Shown here: positions 34,134-43,192 of the stretch, one piece after another | How positions within the stretch are numbered: the first letter of the stretch is position 1 | How the letters are laid out: every line of letters begins with the position of its first letter | Source of the DNA: Anaerolineae bacterium | Lineage (GTDB): Bacteria > Chloroflexota > Anaerolineae > 4572-78 > J111 | Length of the DNA: 47,515 nucleotides | Reading direction: 5' to 3' | Assembly: GCA_022071955.1 (NCBI GenBank) | Contig: JAJVIM010000038.1 | Coordinates: 1-47,515, forward strand | Position numbers and translations under genes: made by a program | Notes under the pieces: model-generated | What the model saw: only the letters and a program-made list of their open reading frames with translations | Database searches by the model: none | What the model was told of the DNA's origin: nothing

Positions 34134-34661
34134 ATGCCCCAGATTTTGCTGTTGAATGCCAGTTATGAACCCCTGGCGGTCATCACCCAGCGCCGCGCTT
34201 TAACTCTGCTGCTGCGGGGCCGGGTAGAGGCTGCCTGCGCCGACACGGTAGAACTGCACAGTGTCTCTCAAAATCTGCGCATCCCTACCGTTATCCGGCT
34301 GCGCCGTTACATCAATGTACCCCGGCGCGGCGCGCGCTGGAGCCGGCGGGCTGTTTTGCAGCGCGATGGGTTTACCTGCGCCTACTGCGGTATTCAGCCC
34401 GGCGGCCGGCAGCGAGGCCACACCCTCACCCGCCAGTCGTTTACCATTGACCATGTGGTACCGGTGAGCCGTGGCGGCAAAAACACCTGGGGCAACACCG
34501 TTTGCGCTTGCCCGGAGTGTAACCAGCTTAAAGGCAACCGCATGCCGCATGAGGCCAATATGACTCTGCGCTGGGAACCAAAAATACCGCGGGTCAACTA
34601 CCTGGTTGCCTCCGGCGATGTCCCCTCTGCCTGGAAAATTTATCTGCGTTACGATACGTAA
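34134..34661 (+). CDS. HNH endonuclease
   Basis: This 175-residue protein has a conserved N-terminal part (ILLLNASYEPLAVITQRRALTLLLRGRVE). The HNH fold follows: zinc CxxC pairs CAYC and CPEC, catalytic DHVVPVSRGG, and N of WGNTVCACPECN. It belongs to the widespread stand-alone HNH family in Chloroflexota, Actinomycetota and cyanobacteria whose physiological target is unknown. GGGGAG precedes ATG 34134, 21 bp after the previous gene, so it probably shares its transcript. I see no restriction or toxin partner. Confidence 0.88.
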   Translation: MPQILLLNASYEPLAVITQRRALTLLLRGRVEAACADTVELHSVSQNLRIPTVIRLRRYINVPRRGARWSRRAVLQRDGFTCAYCGIQPGGRQRGHTLTRQSFTIDHVVPVSRGGKNTWGNTVCACPECNQLKGNRMPHEANMTLRWEPKIPRVNYLVASGDVPSAWKIYLRYDT

Positions 34662-34665
34662 AAAG

Positions 34666-34869
34666 TAATTTTTAAGAATCAGGCCAGGAGTCTCGTAGGT
34701 TGTGTTGACATTTCGGATTATGTCACTCTGAGCCGAAGGCGAAGAGTCTCTAATTTGCAGCCAGGCCGCTGCCGGGGATTCTTCGTCGCTACGCTCCTCA
34801 GAATGACCTGTTGGGGTAAATGTCAACACACCCTGATCCCTGACCCCTGATTCCTGTTTTCAGAGGAAA
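34666..34869 (+). repeat. Leader repeat element, copy D, interrupted
   Basis: TTTTTAAGAATCAGGCCAGG on the left and CCCTGATCCCTGACCCCTGA with an AGAGGAAAC ribosome site on the right belong to one leader repeat. The 130-bp inverted-repeat element at 34701-34830 splits them. Confidence 0.65.
34701..34830. mobile_element. 130-bp MITE-like element with 13-bp perfect inverted ends
   Basis: TGTGTTGACATTT (34701-34713) and AAATGTCAACACA (34818-34830) are perfect inverted repeats. The interior holds the pair GTCACTCTGAGCCGAAGGCG and CGCTACGCTCCTCAGAATGAC, a known style of dispersed bacterial palindrome. There is no coding capacity. It sits inside a leader repeat, which shows insertion. Confidence 0.7.
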
Positions 34870-34874
34870 CTTAT

Positions 34875-36065
34875 ATGTCAAATGGCTGGATTATTGCCGC
34901 TGTCCTGGCGGTGGTGGCAATCGGACAGTTTGTGGTCTACAAAAAATTGCAGGCCCAACTGAAAAGCGAAAAAATAGAAAATGCCAACCTGGTCAGCCGG
35001 CTCACCGAAACCGAGCAGGAGCTGGTTGATGTTAAAGCCCGTCGCAAAAAGCTGTTGTCGGCCTCAACGCAGGCGCTAATTATTGTTGAAAGCGATTTTA
35101 CGGTGTCCAGCGCCAACAAAGAAGCCCGGCGTTTGTTTGGCAAGCCGGCCAGAGATGCATCGCTGATGGCCTGGACGCGCCAGCATCAGCTTCAGGATTT
35201 GGTAGACCGCACGTTGCAGGGCGAAAAAATGCCGGCCCTGTATCTCAATTACAGCGAGCGTACTCTCGAGGCGCACGCCCGGTCTATCAAAGAGCACAAA
35301 GAAATTGTGGCGGTGGCGCTGGCCATTACCGATATTACCGAAATCCAAAAATTAACCCGCGCCCGCCGTGATTTTGTCACCAATATTTCGCACGAAATCC
35401 GCAACCCGCTGGCTTCCATTCAGCTTTTGGTCGATACCCTGCTCAACGGCGGCCTCGACGACCGGGAAATTGCCTACGATCTGTCGACAAAAATCGCCAC
35501 TCAGGTGGATGCGTTGAGCCAGATGGCCCAGGAAGTGCTCGATCTGTCGATGATTGAATCCGGCAAGGTGCCGCTCAAAATGGCCAACCATCAACTGTTG
35601 CCCATTGTGCAGGCCCAGGTAGAGCGCTATCTGCCCCAGGCCGAGCGGAAAAATCTGTCGGTGGAAGTGAACATTGACCAGGAATTGCAGGTGCTGGTGG
35701 ATGAGCGCATGATTGGCCGGGTCATCTCTAACCTGATTCACAACTCGATCAAGTTTACCGACCAGGGCGGGATGACGATTTCGGCGCAAAAGTTAAACGA
35801 AGAATCGCCCGAAGACCCCGATGGCCCCAGCATCGACTGGGTGGCGGTTACGGTGGCCGATACGGGCGTTGGCATTGCCCCGGACGAAATCCCCCGCATT
35901 TTTGAGCGTTTTTACAAGGTAGACCGGGCGCGCAACCGGCAGGAAAGCGGCACCGGGTTGGGGCTGGCCATTGCCCGCTACATTGTCGAAGCGCACGGCG
36001 GCAAAATTTGGGCCGACAAAAACGGCGCGGGCGCAACGTTTCATTTCACTGTGCCGTCGGAGTAG
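34875..36065 (+). CDS. phoR: PhoR-like sensor histidine kinase
   Basis: This 396-residue protein has one N-terminal membrane helix (4-22), a coiled coil (23-60), a PAS domain (about 60-155), HisKA with the phospho-acceptor His173 in FVTNISHEIRNPL, and HATPase boxes VISNLIHNSIKF, VADTGVGIAPDE and GTGLGLAIARY. The layout is that of PhoR. It has no regulator beside it, while the window has two orphan-like PhoB-type regulators (15348, 24075), so it may serve one or both. AGAGGAAAC precedes ATG 34875. The MITE-like element lies in its leader. Confidence 0.88.
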   Translation: MSNGWIIAAVLAVVAIGQFVVYKKLQAQLKSEKIENANLVSRLTETEQELVDVKARRKKLLSASTQALIIVESDFTVSSANKEARRLFGKPARDASLMAWTRQHQLQDLVDRTLQGEKMPALYLNYSERTLEAHARSIKEHKEIVAVALAITDITEIQKLTRARRDFVTNISHEIRNPLASIQLLVDTLLNGGLDDREIAYDLSTKIATQVDALSQMAQEVLDLSMIESGKVPLKMANHQLLPIVQAQVERYLPQAERKNLSVEVNIDQELQVLVDERMIGRVISNLIHNSIKFTDQGGMTISAQKLNEESPEDPDGPSIDWVAVTVADTGVGIAPDEIPRIFERFYKVDRARNRQESGTGLGLAIARYIVEAHGGKIWADKNGAGATFHFTVPSE

Positions 36066-36110
36066 GCGGCGGTTGAGGATTGTCGCAATACAGCGCCAAG
36101 GAGTACCCTA

Positions 36111-37184
36111 TTGCAAGTATTTGATGTTGTTGGCAACATGCACCTGCACACCACCGCGTCTGACGGGGTTGGGACGCACGATGAAGTCGCCGCGGCGGCG
36201 GCTCGTGCCGGGCTGGACTTTATCATTTACACCGATCACAACACCTGGGTTGATGGCGTTAGCGGCTGGTACCGGGATGAGGAGTCCGGGCGCAGTGTGC
36301 TGCGGCTGATGGGCCAGGAAATCAACGACCAAAACCGTGAGCCGGAGTGCAACCATTTGTTGTGCCATTTTATCAGCGGCGATTTGAACGGCGCGGCCGC
36401 CAACCCGCAAAAGTTGATCGATGCGGTTGCCGGGCGGGGCGGCCTCACGTTTTTGGCCCACCCCATCGAGCGGCCCGGCTTTGGGGCCGCCGAACAAACC
36501 TATCCGTGGGTCAACTGGGAAGTCACCGATTTCACCGGCATCGAGTTGTGGAACGCCATGAGCGATGTCAAATGGCGCTTGCGTTCGGTCCCGCGCGGTT
36601 TGTTGGGCGCGTACCTGCCTAATTGGGTGCTGTACCAGCCCTTCCCGGAAATGCTGGCCAAGTGGGACGAACTGCTGGCTGCCGGCCAAAAAGTGGTGGC
36701 CATTGGCGGCAGCGATGCCCACGCCTGGCCCATCACCTGGAAAATATTTACCCACGTCATTTACCCCTACGAGTACCTGTTTAAAGCCGTCAACACGCAC
36801 GTTTTGCTGCCCGAACCGCTCTCGCAGAATGTGGCCGAGGCGCAGCAGCAGCTTTACCGGGCGCTAAAATTGGGCCACTGCTATGTTAGCAACGATCTGG
36901 TGGCCGCACCCAACGGGCTTCTGTTTACCGGCCGCAGCGGCCAGCAAACCGCGCTGATGGGCGATTCATTGCGGCTGGAGGGAAAAGCGGCGCTGCGGGT
37001 TGCCAGCCCGCTTCGGGGAAAAATCAAGCTGTTGAGAAACGGCGAGGTGATTGCCAGCGCTACCGGTGCATCATTAGAAGTTGAAGTTGCTCAACCCGGC
37101 GTTTATCGCGCCGAAATTTACCGCTGGTTTTGGGGAGCGACGCGGGGTTGGGTTTACACCAACCCCATCTACGTTGAGCATTGA
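36111..37184 (+). CDS. PHP-domain metal-dependent phosphoesterase
   Basis: The protein has about 357 residues with a TTG start at 36111, after AAGGAG. The PHP motifs are HLHTTASDGVGT, IIYTDHN, FLAHPIERPG and GGSDAHAW, supplying the His/Asp cluster for three metal ions. PHP proteins hydrolyse phosphoesters such as nucleoside 3',5'-bisphosphates or histidinol phosphate. The C-terminal 90 residues look like a small beta domain. It lies 45 bp after phoR and is probably co-transcribed, so a role in phosphate recovery or signalling is likely. The substrate is unknown. Confidence 0.82.
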   Translation: MQVFDVVGNMHLHTTASDGVGTHDEVAAAAARAGLDFIIYTDHNTWVDGVSGWYRDEESGRSVLRLMGQEINDQNREPECNHLLCHFISGDLNGAAANPQKLIDAVAGRGGLTFLAHPIERPGFGAAEQTYPWVNWEVTDFTGIELWNAMSDVKWRLRSVPRGLLGAYLPNWVLYQPFPEMLAKWDELLAAGQKVVAIGGSDAHAWPITWKIFTHVIYPYEYLFKAVNTHVLLPEPLSQNVAEAQQQLYRALKLGHCYVSNDLVAAPNGLLFTGRSGQQTALMGDSLRLEGKAALRVASPLRGKIKLLRNGEVIASATGASLEVEVAQPGVYRAEIYRWFWGATRGWVYTNPIYVEH

Positions 37185-37467
37185 ATCGATGTAATTGGGG
37201 CAGCGAAGCTGCCCGGTAGCTCTGTATTAAACCGTGGACGTACTTTTATGACCAAATTCACCCCCTCCCCTAACCCCTCCCCCTTTTTAGGGAGAGGGGA
37301 AATGAGGAATTTGGTGTCAAATTTGGGCGCTTTGCGCCCCAATTTTAAACCGTTTCCTTAATGTGCCCCCCTTCCCCAGGGAAGGGGGGCCAGGGGGGAT
37401 GGGGCGAAAAGGCTCCCACGATTAAGTGTGGTGCTACCGCCGCCCCAAATATACCTTATTCCTGTTT
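37185..37467. other. Intergenic C/G-rich dispersed repeats
   Basis: Holds CCCCTCCCCTAACCCCTCCCC-type sequence with a hairpin near 37277-37300, a GGGCGC/GCGCCC stem at 37325-37339 and CCCCCCTTCCC/GGGAAGGGGGG at 37366-37389. No gene is seen. The convergent genes on both sides probably end here. Confidence 0.6.
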
Positions 37468-38424
37468 TTATTGGCCCGCGGCGGGGGGTGGCGTATCGGC
37501 CGGGGGCTGCTGCAAAAAGTCGGTCCGGGTTTTGTTAACAAAGGTGTCGCCGGTTACGGCCGCCACGGTTACATAATAGGGCGAGTCCGATGATTTGAGG
37601 TAGTACAGGTTCTCGCCCGATTTGGCTCCCACGTCAAGAGTCAGGGTGTTGGTGCTGCTGTAGGTTAGCGTGGCCACCGCCAGCGGTTTGTCGAACCCCG
37701 CTTCCGCCGGTGCTGTCTGGCCCACCGGCGCATTCATCCGCAGCGACACCGCGCTGTTGAGCAGGCTGTTAAGCGCATCCTGGTTCAAAACCTCGCCCTC
37801 GGCCAGCCCGGCCATCGTCCACGAGTCGCCCTCTTTTTTAAATTCCAATGTGCCATTGCTGTTTTCCAGCTTCACGCCGGTCACATCGTCACGCGGAATA
37901 TTAACAACCTGCGTGTCAATCCAGCCGGCGGCCTGCGCGTTTATGTCAAACGTGTTCAAATCGGTCAAATAAACCGCCGGCTGGTCATCGGCGCGCACGT
38001 GGGTGGCCCCGGCCCCGGCCGAACTGCCAACGTACAATTTGTGCGCGGTGCCATCGGCCAGTTGCAACTCAATCAGGCGGTCGTAATCCGATTGGCCCAC
38101 TTTGAGCCGGCTGTGGCTGGCCTCGGTTTGGGTGACCAGCCGGTTGGCGGTGATGCCTTCAATTTTGTTGAGCAGCGCCAACACTTTATCGGCCTGCACC
38201 GGAAAATTCCCGGCGTCGGGCAACACCCAGTCGTTGCCATTTTTGGCCAGGGTGATGCTGTTGCCGTCGCTGTCGTGGATAGTCAGTTTGGTTACGTTGA
38301 CGGCGGACATATTGGCCAGCAGCGGGCCGCCGGCCTGCGCCGCCGGCTGCGGCCAAAAGGCAAAGGCGGTAACGCCCAGTTGCAGCGCCAAAACAACAAT
38401 CAGGATTTTGTTTAAGTTGCTCAT
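37468..38424 (-). CDS. DUF4340-domain lipid-anchored or secreted protein of Gld operon
   Basis: This 318-residue protein has an N-terminal membrane helix (6-25) followed by an extracytoplasmic region of repeated beta strands (NVTKLTIHDSDGNSITLAKNGNDWVLPDAGNFPVQADKV pattern, shown here only in parts). This matches the DUF4340 family that follows gldG-type genes. It is third in the minus-strand operon with the ABC ATPase and the GldF-GldG fusion, 19 bp after the latter. Its role is unknown, probably an external part of the same export or envelope complex. Confidence 0.8.
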   Translation of the reverse strand: MSNLNKILIVVLALQLGVTAFAFWPQPAAQAGGPLLANMSAVNVTKLTIHDSDGNSITLAKNGNDWVLPDAGNFPVQADKVLALLNKIEGITANRLVTQTEASHSRLKVGQSDYDRLIELQLADGTAHKLYVGSSAGAGATHVRADDQPAVYLTDLNTFDINAQAAGWIDTQVVNIPRDDVTGVKLENSNGTLEFKKEGDSWTMAGLAEGEVLNQDALNSLLNSAVSLRMNAPVGQTAPAEAGFDKPLAVATLTYSSTNTLTLDVGAKSGENLYYLKSSDSPYYVTVAAVTGDTFVNKTRTDFLQQPPADTPPPAAGQ

Positions 38425-38443
38425 TAAATTGCGCTCCTTTTAA

Positions 38444-41395
38444 TCAAACGGTGGTTGACGCCTGCCGGGGGTCCGGGTTGGCCGGCCGCGATTGCGGCAG
38501 CAGGTCGATGGGTTTTTCGTTGCGGCGACGCCAGCCCCACACCGCGCCCAGCCCCACCACGGCCAGCAGCGCGATCACGTAATTGGCAATTTCCCAAAAC
38601 GATTGCTGGCTTTCGCTGAGCGGGTTGAGCAGGCGAGAGGCCGCGCCGCCGGAGCGAATGGTCAGCAAATCCAAATCCTCCACCGACCAATCGACCGCGT
38701 TTTGGGCAAATTGCAGGCTGTTGAGGTAGCGGTCGGCGGTGAGGTTGCGCGAAATGTTGAACACAATGTCGTTCAAAAATTCGGCGCTGCCAATCACCAC
38801 CAGCCGGGCCGTATCCGGCGAGCTTTCAACCGTGCCCACGGTGTTGCTGGTTTGGGGTTGGTTGTCTGGCCCGGCCGGCGCGGCCAAATCAGGCTGACCG
38901 GTATCGGCGGCGGGAGTGGCCTGCGCCAGCGGCGATTCTTTGCCTTTGAAATAGCTCTCAAAACTGCCCTGCACCGCCACTGCCAGCGGGTACGATTCAG
39001 GCTGGCCTTCAACCGGAAACCCCAAATCCGGGTACAGTTGCAAATCGGGTTCCACGTTGGTATCGGTGCGCAGCCACGAGCCGGGGCTGGAGGTGAGCAG
39101 GGGGGTCACGGTCCGGTCGGCGTTTTTGGCCTCATCCACCACCACCGGCGAAACCCAGTTGAGCGTCACTGCCGGCAGTCCGGCCAGCATCGGGCTTTTT
39201 GAGTCCATAGCGTTGGGCCGCACATCCACAAAGAAGGGGTAGTTGATGGCCTGAATTTCCTGCACCTGAAAGCCCCCGGCGTTGCGGGCCACCCGCACCG
39301 GGAACGGCTCGTTTTGCGGGTCCATCACCAGCGATTGCTCCACGTTGAGGCCGTAACCGGCCAGCATATCGCGCAGCCCGCCGTCGATGGGGATGATGCC
39401 CAGTTGGCCGGTCATCGGGTCCGGGTTGAGGGCGTAGTTGCCCGCCGCCACCACCACCGAGCCGCCGCGCATCAAATACTGGTCGATGGCGTACCGTTCG
39501 CTGTCGCTCATATTTTGCGGGGCGATGACCAGCAGCACGTCAACATCGGCCGGCACCTGCCCGGCGGTCAAATCCACCTGTTTGACAGTATATTCCTGGC
39601 GCAGCTTGTCGGCGATGGTGTTGTAACTTTTAAACGAGGGCGGCATTTGGCCAAACATATCGGGTTGAGGGTTGTCGGGCGGCGTCCACAGGCCAACTAC
39701 CTTCAAAAAGCCGGCCGACGAGCGTTTGAGCCCCGACTCCAGCGCGGTGCGAATATCGGCCTCGCTCAAATCACCGGAGGGGTAGATCACCTGCGATTTG
39801 TCGCCGACGGTCAGCAACATGTGCAGGTAGTAGCTTTGCGTGCCAAACAAATCCAGCGGGATCGGCTGCAGGCCGTATTTGTCGGCCAGCGCCTGCCGGT
39901 TAACCGGACTGTTGGGATCGTCCACATCAACGGTGTTAAAGCTGAATTTGCCGTTGGATTTGGCGGCGATGTCGCTGGCCACTTTTTGAATGGTGTCCGG
40001 GGCCTGGGCCATCCAGTCGGGCAGGGTTTTGGGGGTGACAAACAGGGTCAAATTAACCGGCTCCTGCATGCCCGCCAATACCGAATCGACGCTTTGGAAG
40101 CCGTAGACTGTCTTTTTGATGGCGCGGGTCAGGTCGTATTCCAGATTGCGCAAATGGACATCGATCTGGCCGTTGGGGTAGGGCGTCACCTCAATTAAAT
40201 CCTGAAAAGTGAGCACCTGATTTTGGTCGCCGTAGCGCACCAAAATATCAAAATAGGCGTTCACCACCGATGCGCCGTAGCGGTCGGCGGCTTGCAGCGG
40301 GGTGGGCCGGATGCCGTAGGTTTGGTTGGCCTCGGCTTCAAGTTCCGGGTTTTGCAGCGGGTCGATAATCTCCACCACCGCTTTGCCGCGGGAGGCGATG
40401 CGGTACTCTTCCAGCATATCGCGGATTTGCGGCACCAGCGGGGCCAGCAGCGGGTGAGTTTTTTGGCTGAAATAGCCGCGAATGAGCAGCGGCTCCTGCA
40501 AATTGCCGAGCAGGTCTTTGGTGGCCGGCGACAGGCTGTACTCGCGCTGGGCGGTAATGTCGGCGCGGGCGGCGCTGAAAGGGAACAGCCACACGTTGAG
40601 TACAATCAGGTTGAGGGCGATGAGCGCCGCCGAAAGCAGCAGGCTGCGGCGATAGGGCCGGGTTTGCTGGCCCTGACTCCAGCGTTTGCTATCGAGCGAG
40701 ACCACGTTGAGCGTGAGAAAAATAACCGTGAGCGACAGGTAGTAAACCAGGTCGCGCAGGTCGATGACGCCGCGCTCGATGCTTTCAAAGCGGCTGCCGG
40801 AACCGATGGCCCGTAAAATTTCGGCCAGGTAATCGCCGGCAAAAGAAGTAACGCCGCTGGAGCCAATCAAATAAAACAGGCCGCCCACCAGCACGGTTAA
40901 AATGAGGGCCACAATCTGGTTGTTGGTGCGGGACGACACAAACAGGCCGATGGCGGCGTAAGCCGCCGCCAGCAAAATGGCCGCCAAATAGCCGCCGATG
41001 ACCGGCCCCCAATCCATATTGCCCAGCCACGACACGCTCAGGGGCAGAAACAGGGTCATGGCCAGCGCGGTAACCACCAGCCCCATCACCCCCAAAAATT
41101 TACCCAGCACCAGTTGCACAATGCGGGTGGGCATGGTCAGCAGCATTTCCAGCGTGCCGCTGCTTTCTTCCTCGCTCCACTGGCGCATGGTCAGCGCGGC
41201 CACCAAAAAAATCAGCAGGATGGGCATCCAGCGGAACATGGGGCGCACATCGGCGATGCCGCGGGCAAAAAAGGTATCGACCCAAAAAAACGTAAAAAGC
41301 GTGGCCGCCAAAAACACGCCCACAAAAATCAGGGCCATCGGCGAACCAAAATAGCTGTTGAGTTCTTTTTTGGCCAAAGCCAGAACTTGTTTCAT
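38444..41395 (-). CDS. GldF-GldG fusion, ABC-2 type permease with substrate-binding part
   Basis: This 983-residue protein starts at ATG 41395. Residues 1-240 are an ABC-2 permease with six helices, beginning KKELNSYFGSP as in GldF. After two more helices near 265-285, residues about 290-930 form the extracytoplasmic GldG-type domain (DUF4350/ABC_transp_aux-like: SLSPATKDLL, VNLTLFVTP, VDVLLVIAPQ, YLMRGGSVVVAAG). A last membrane helix lies near 935-955. In gliding Bacteroidota GldF and GldG are separate, but outside that group the genes occur without gliding. The substrate is unknown. Confidence 0.85.
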   Translation of the reverse strand: MKQVLALAKKELNSYFGSPMALIFVGVFLAATLFTFFWVDTFFARGIADVRPMFRWMPILLIFLVAALTMRQWSEEESSGTLEMLLTMPTRIVQLVLGKFLGVMGLVVTALAMTLFLPLSVSWLGNMDWGPVIGGYLAAILLAAAYAAIGLFVSSRTNNQIVALILTVLVGGLFYLIGSSGVTSFAGDYLAEILRAIGSGSRFESIERGVIDLRDLVYYLSLTVIFLTLNVVSLDSKRWSQGQQTRPYRRSLLLSAALIALNLIVLNVWLFPFSAARADITAQREYSLSPATKDLLGNLQEPLLIRGYFSQKTHPLLAPLVPQIRDMLEEYRIASRGKAVVEIIDPLQNPELEAEANQTYGIRPTPLQAADRYGASVVNAYFDILVRYGDQNQVLTFQDLIEVTPYPNGQIDVHLRNLEYDLTRAIKKTVYGFQSVDSVLAGMQEPVNLTLFVTPKTLPDWMAQAPDTIQKVASDIAAKSNGKFSFNTVDVDDPNSPVNRQALADKYGLQPIPLDLFGTQSYYLHMLLTVGDKSQVIYPSGDLSEADIRTALESGLKRSSAGFLKVVGLWTPPDNPQPDMFGQMPPSFKSYNTIADKLRQEYTVKQVDLTAGQVPADVDVLLVIAPQNMSDSERYAIDQYLMRGGSVVVAAGNYALNPDPMTGQLGIIPIDGGLRDMLAGYGLNVEQSLVMDPQNEPFPVRVARNAGGFQVQEIQAINYPFFVDVRPNAMDSKSPMLAGLPAVTLNWVSPVVVDEAKNADRTVTPLLTSSPGSWLRTDTNVEPDLQLYPDLGFPVEGQPESYPLAVAVQGSFESYFKGKESPLAQATPAADTGQPDLAAPAGPDNQPQTSNTVGTVESSPDTARLVVIGSAEFLNDIVFNISRNLTADRYLNSLQFAQNAVDWSVEDLDLLTIRSGGAASRLLNPLSESQQSFWEIANYVIALLAVVGLGAVWGWRRRNEKPIDLLPQSRPANPDPRQASTTV

Positions 41396-41505
41396 TGTTA
41401 CTCCTCCAAAAAATAGTGGGTGAGTTGCGTGGGTTGGGTGGGTTTGGTGAGTTGGGAGAGTGACTCAGGCTTTTATTCACCTAACTCACCTAACACCGCA
41501 CACAC

Positions 41506-42426
41506 CTAACTCATTGTCGCTAATTCATTGAACACGGTTTCCAGAGTGCGAACATCGTGGCGCAGTTCGCGCACCGGCCAATTTTCGCGCCGGGCCAGGT
41601 TGAAAATGGCCGGGCACAGATCGACGTTGTCCCCGGCGTGAATGCGGTAGGTAGGCTGGCCGGCGGGCGACAGGCTTTTTTCGATGGCCTGCACGCCGGG
41701 CAGAGTTTGCAGTGCCGGCTCAACGCCGGCCGAATCCTGCTGCAGCACCAGCACCGCGTCACCGCTGGCCGAAAGCTCGGCCAACCGGGCATCGGCCCGA
41801 ATCTGACCGTTCATCATAATGATCACCCGGTCGCAAACGGCCTCAACCTCCGGCAAGATGTGCGAGGAAAACAGAATGGTGCTCTGCCGGGCCAGCCGGC
41901 GAATCAGGTTGCGGATTTCAATAATCTGGGTGGGGTCCAGCCCCACGGTCGGTTCGTCTAAAATGAGCAGTTTGGGCTGGTGCAAAATGGCCTGGGCCAG
42001 CCCAACGCGTTGTTTGAAGCCCTTGCTCAACTCACCGATGGGCCGGGTGAGGTGCTCTTGCAAGCCGGTGGCGTAAATGGCGTCCGATAACCGGGCGCGC
42101 TGCTCTTCGCGGGGGATTTCGCGCAGGTCGGCCATGAGCAGCAGGTAGGCCTGCACCGACATATCGGGGTAAACCGGCGGGTTTTCCGGCATATAGCCGA
42201 TGCGGGCCTGCACCTGGCGGGTGTGGCTGAGCACGTTTAGCCCGTCAACCGTCACCGCGCCGCTGTCGGGCTGGAGATAGCCGGTTAAAATTTTGATGGT
42301 GGTTGATTTGCCGGCGCCGTTGGGGCCGAGCAGGCCCACCACTTCGCCGGGGGCCACGTGAAACGATACATCTTTGAGAGCTTCAATCGCGCCGTAAGAT
42401 TTGGTCAGATTTTCGGCTTTTATCAT
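41506..42426 (-). CDS. ABC-2 type transporter ATPase, GldA-like
   Basis: This 306-residue ATPase has Walker A LLGPNGAGKSTTIK, signature LSKGFKQRVGLAQA, Walker B LLILDEPTVGLDP and switch His in FSSHILPEV. The C-terminal 80 residues are the extra domain usual for ABC-2 exporters. It energises the GldF-GldG fusion encoded 110 bp downstream. The leader repeat (copy E) lies directly before its start, and a phased TTAA box lies further upstream at 42716, so phosphate control is possible. Confidence 0.9.
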   Translation of the reverse strand: MIKAENLTKSYGAIEALKDVSFHVAPGEVVGLLGPNGAGKSTTIKILTGYLQPDSGAVTVDGLNVLSHTRQVQARIGYMPENPPVYPDMSVQAYLLLMADLREIPREEQRARLSDAIYATGLQEHLTRPIGELSKGFKQRVGLAQAILHQPKLLILDEPTVGLDPTQIIEIRNLIRRLARQSTILFSSHILPEVEAVCDRVIIMMNGQIRADARLAELSASGDAVLVLQQDSAGVEPALQTLPGVQAIEKSLSPAGQPTYRIHAGDNVDLCPAIFNLARRENWPVRELRHDVRTLETVFNELATMS

Positions 42427-42432
42427 GGGTGT

Positions 42433-42535
42433 CTCCTTTGAAAATAGGAGTCAGGAGTCAGGAATTAGGAGTTAGGGGATTCCTGCCGACTCTAAAAAAT
42501 TGTGACCGGAGTCCAAAACTATGGTTTTGGACTCC
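42433..42535 (-). repeat. Leader repeat element, copy E, minus strand
   Basis: A perfect 12-bp hairpin (GGAGTCCAAAAC, loop TATG, GTTTTGGACTCC, 42508-42535), then on the minus strand CAATTTTTTAGAGTCGGCAGG, CCTGACTCCTGACTCC-type repeats, TTTTCAAAGGAG and the start of the ATPase gene. Same order as copy A. Confidence 0.75.
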
Positions 42536-42715
42536 ACAGTTTCATTCGCGTTTCCGTCTCGGTAGGGACTGTCGGATTCTCTTGAAAATAGGATTCGACG
42601 GTTTTGCAACTAACGCGGCCAAATTTTAATAATCTGGCCTGTTGAATGCAAAATTGTAGCCGCTCGCTGCAAAGCCAAAACATTCTACAGCTTATCAAAC
42701 TTGGCGGTTTGGGTC

Positions 42716-42753
42716 TTTAACCTGAGCTAAAGACAAGATTAAGAAAAGTTTAA
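42716..42753. promoter_or_regulatory. Weak phased TTAA box between ABC operon and TM2 gene
   Basis: TTAA/CTAA cores at 42717, 42727, 42739 and 42750 (10-12 bp steps). On the minus strand the units read CTTAAAC, CTTAATC and CTTTAGC, close to the other boxes. It could serve the minus-strand ABC operon, the plus-strand gene at 42895, or neither. Confidence 0.4.
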
Positions 42754-42894
42754 GGCCCTGTCAAATGGCATATTCGGCAGCAAGTCCGCCGCTGCTGGGG
42801 TGGACAACCGGAATTTGCCTCTGCAACTTGCAGTCTGGTTGGGCGTAGTGTAAAACAAAACTGGACTTTGTTTGAAACTTTGGAGGATATTCAA

Positions 42895-43104
42895 ATGCGC
42901 AATCCTGGAACCGCTGCTGTGCTGAGTTTTATTGTGCCCGGAGTGGGACAGATTTATAACGGCCAATGGCTGTGGGGTATTTTTTGGTTGATTATTACCC
43001 CCGGTTTTTGGTTGGGTACCGGCGGGTTATTGGGCTGGGTTTGTCATCTTATTGCGGCCTGGCAGGCGTATAGTTACGCCCGGTCCCACCCTTACGCCCG
43101 CTAA
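42895..43104 (+). CDS. Small TM2-like membrane protein
   Basis: The protein has 69 residues from ATG 42895, selected by GGAGGA at about 42881. Two hydrophobic helices with Gly and aromatic residues (AAVLSFIVPGVGQIYNGQW and GIFWLIITPGFWLGTGGLLG) match the short TM2-type domain found in many bacteria, including its GxGQIYNG turn. Function is unknown. It is the only gene on its transcript before the peroxiredoxin-like gene, 88 bp further on. Confidence 0.75.
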   Translation: MRNPGTAAVLSFIVPGVGQIYNGQWLWGIFWLIITPGFWLGTGGLLGWVCHLIAAWQAYSYARSHPYAR

Positions 43105-43192
43105 CCCGAATTTTCGGGAGGAAAATAGTTAAAATCAAATCAATCTTGTTCAGCATGTCCATTATTAAATACCAAAACAGGTTGTGAAACTT

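Noticed and set aside
37255..37400. C/G-rich repeats as a replication origin or gene
   Set aside because: They match the style of common dispersed hairpin repeats and contain no DnaA-box cluster or coding frame.
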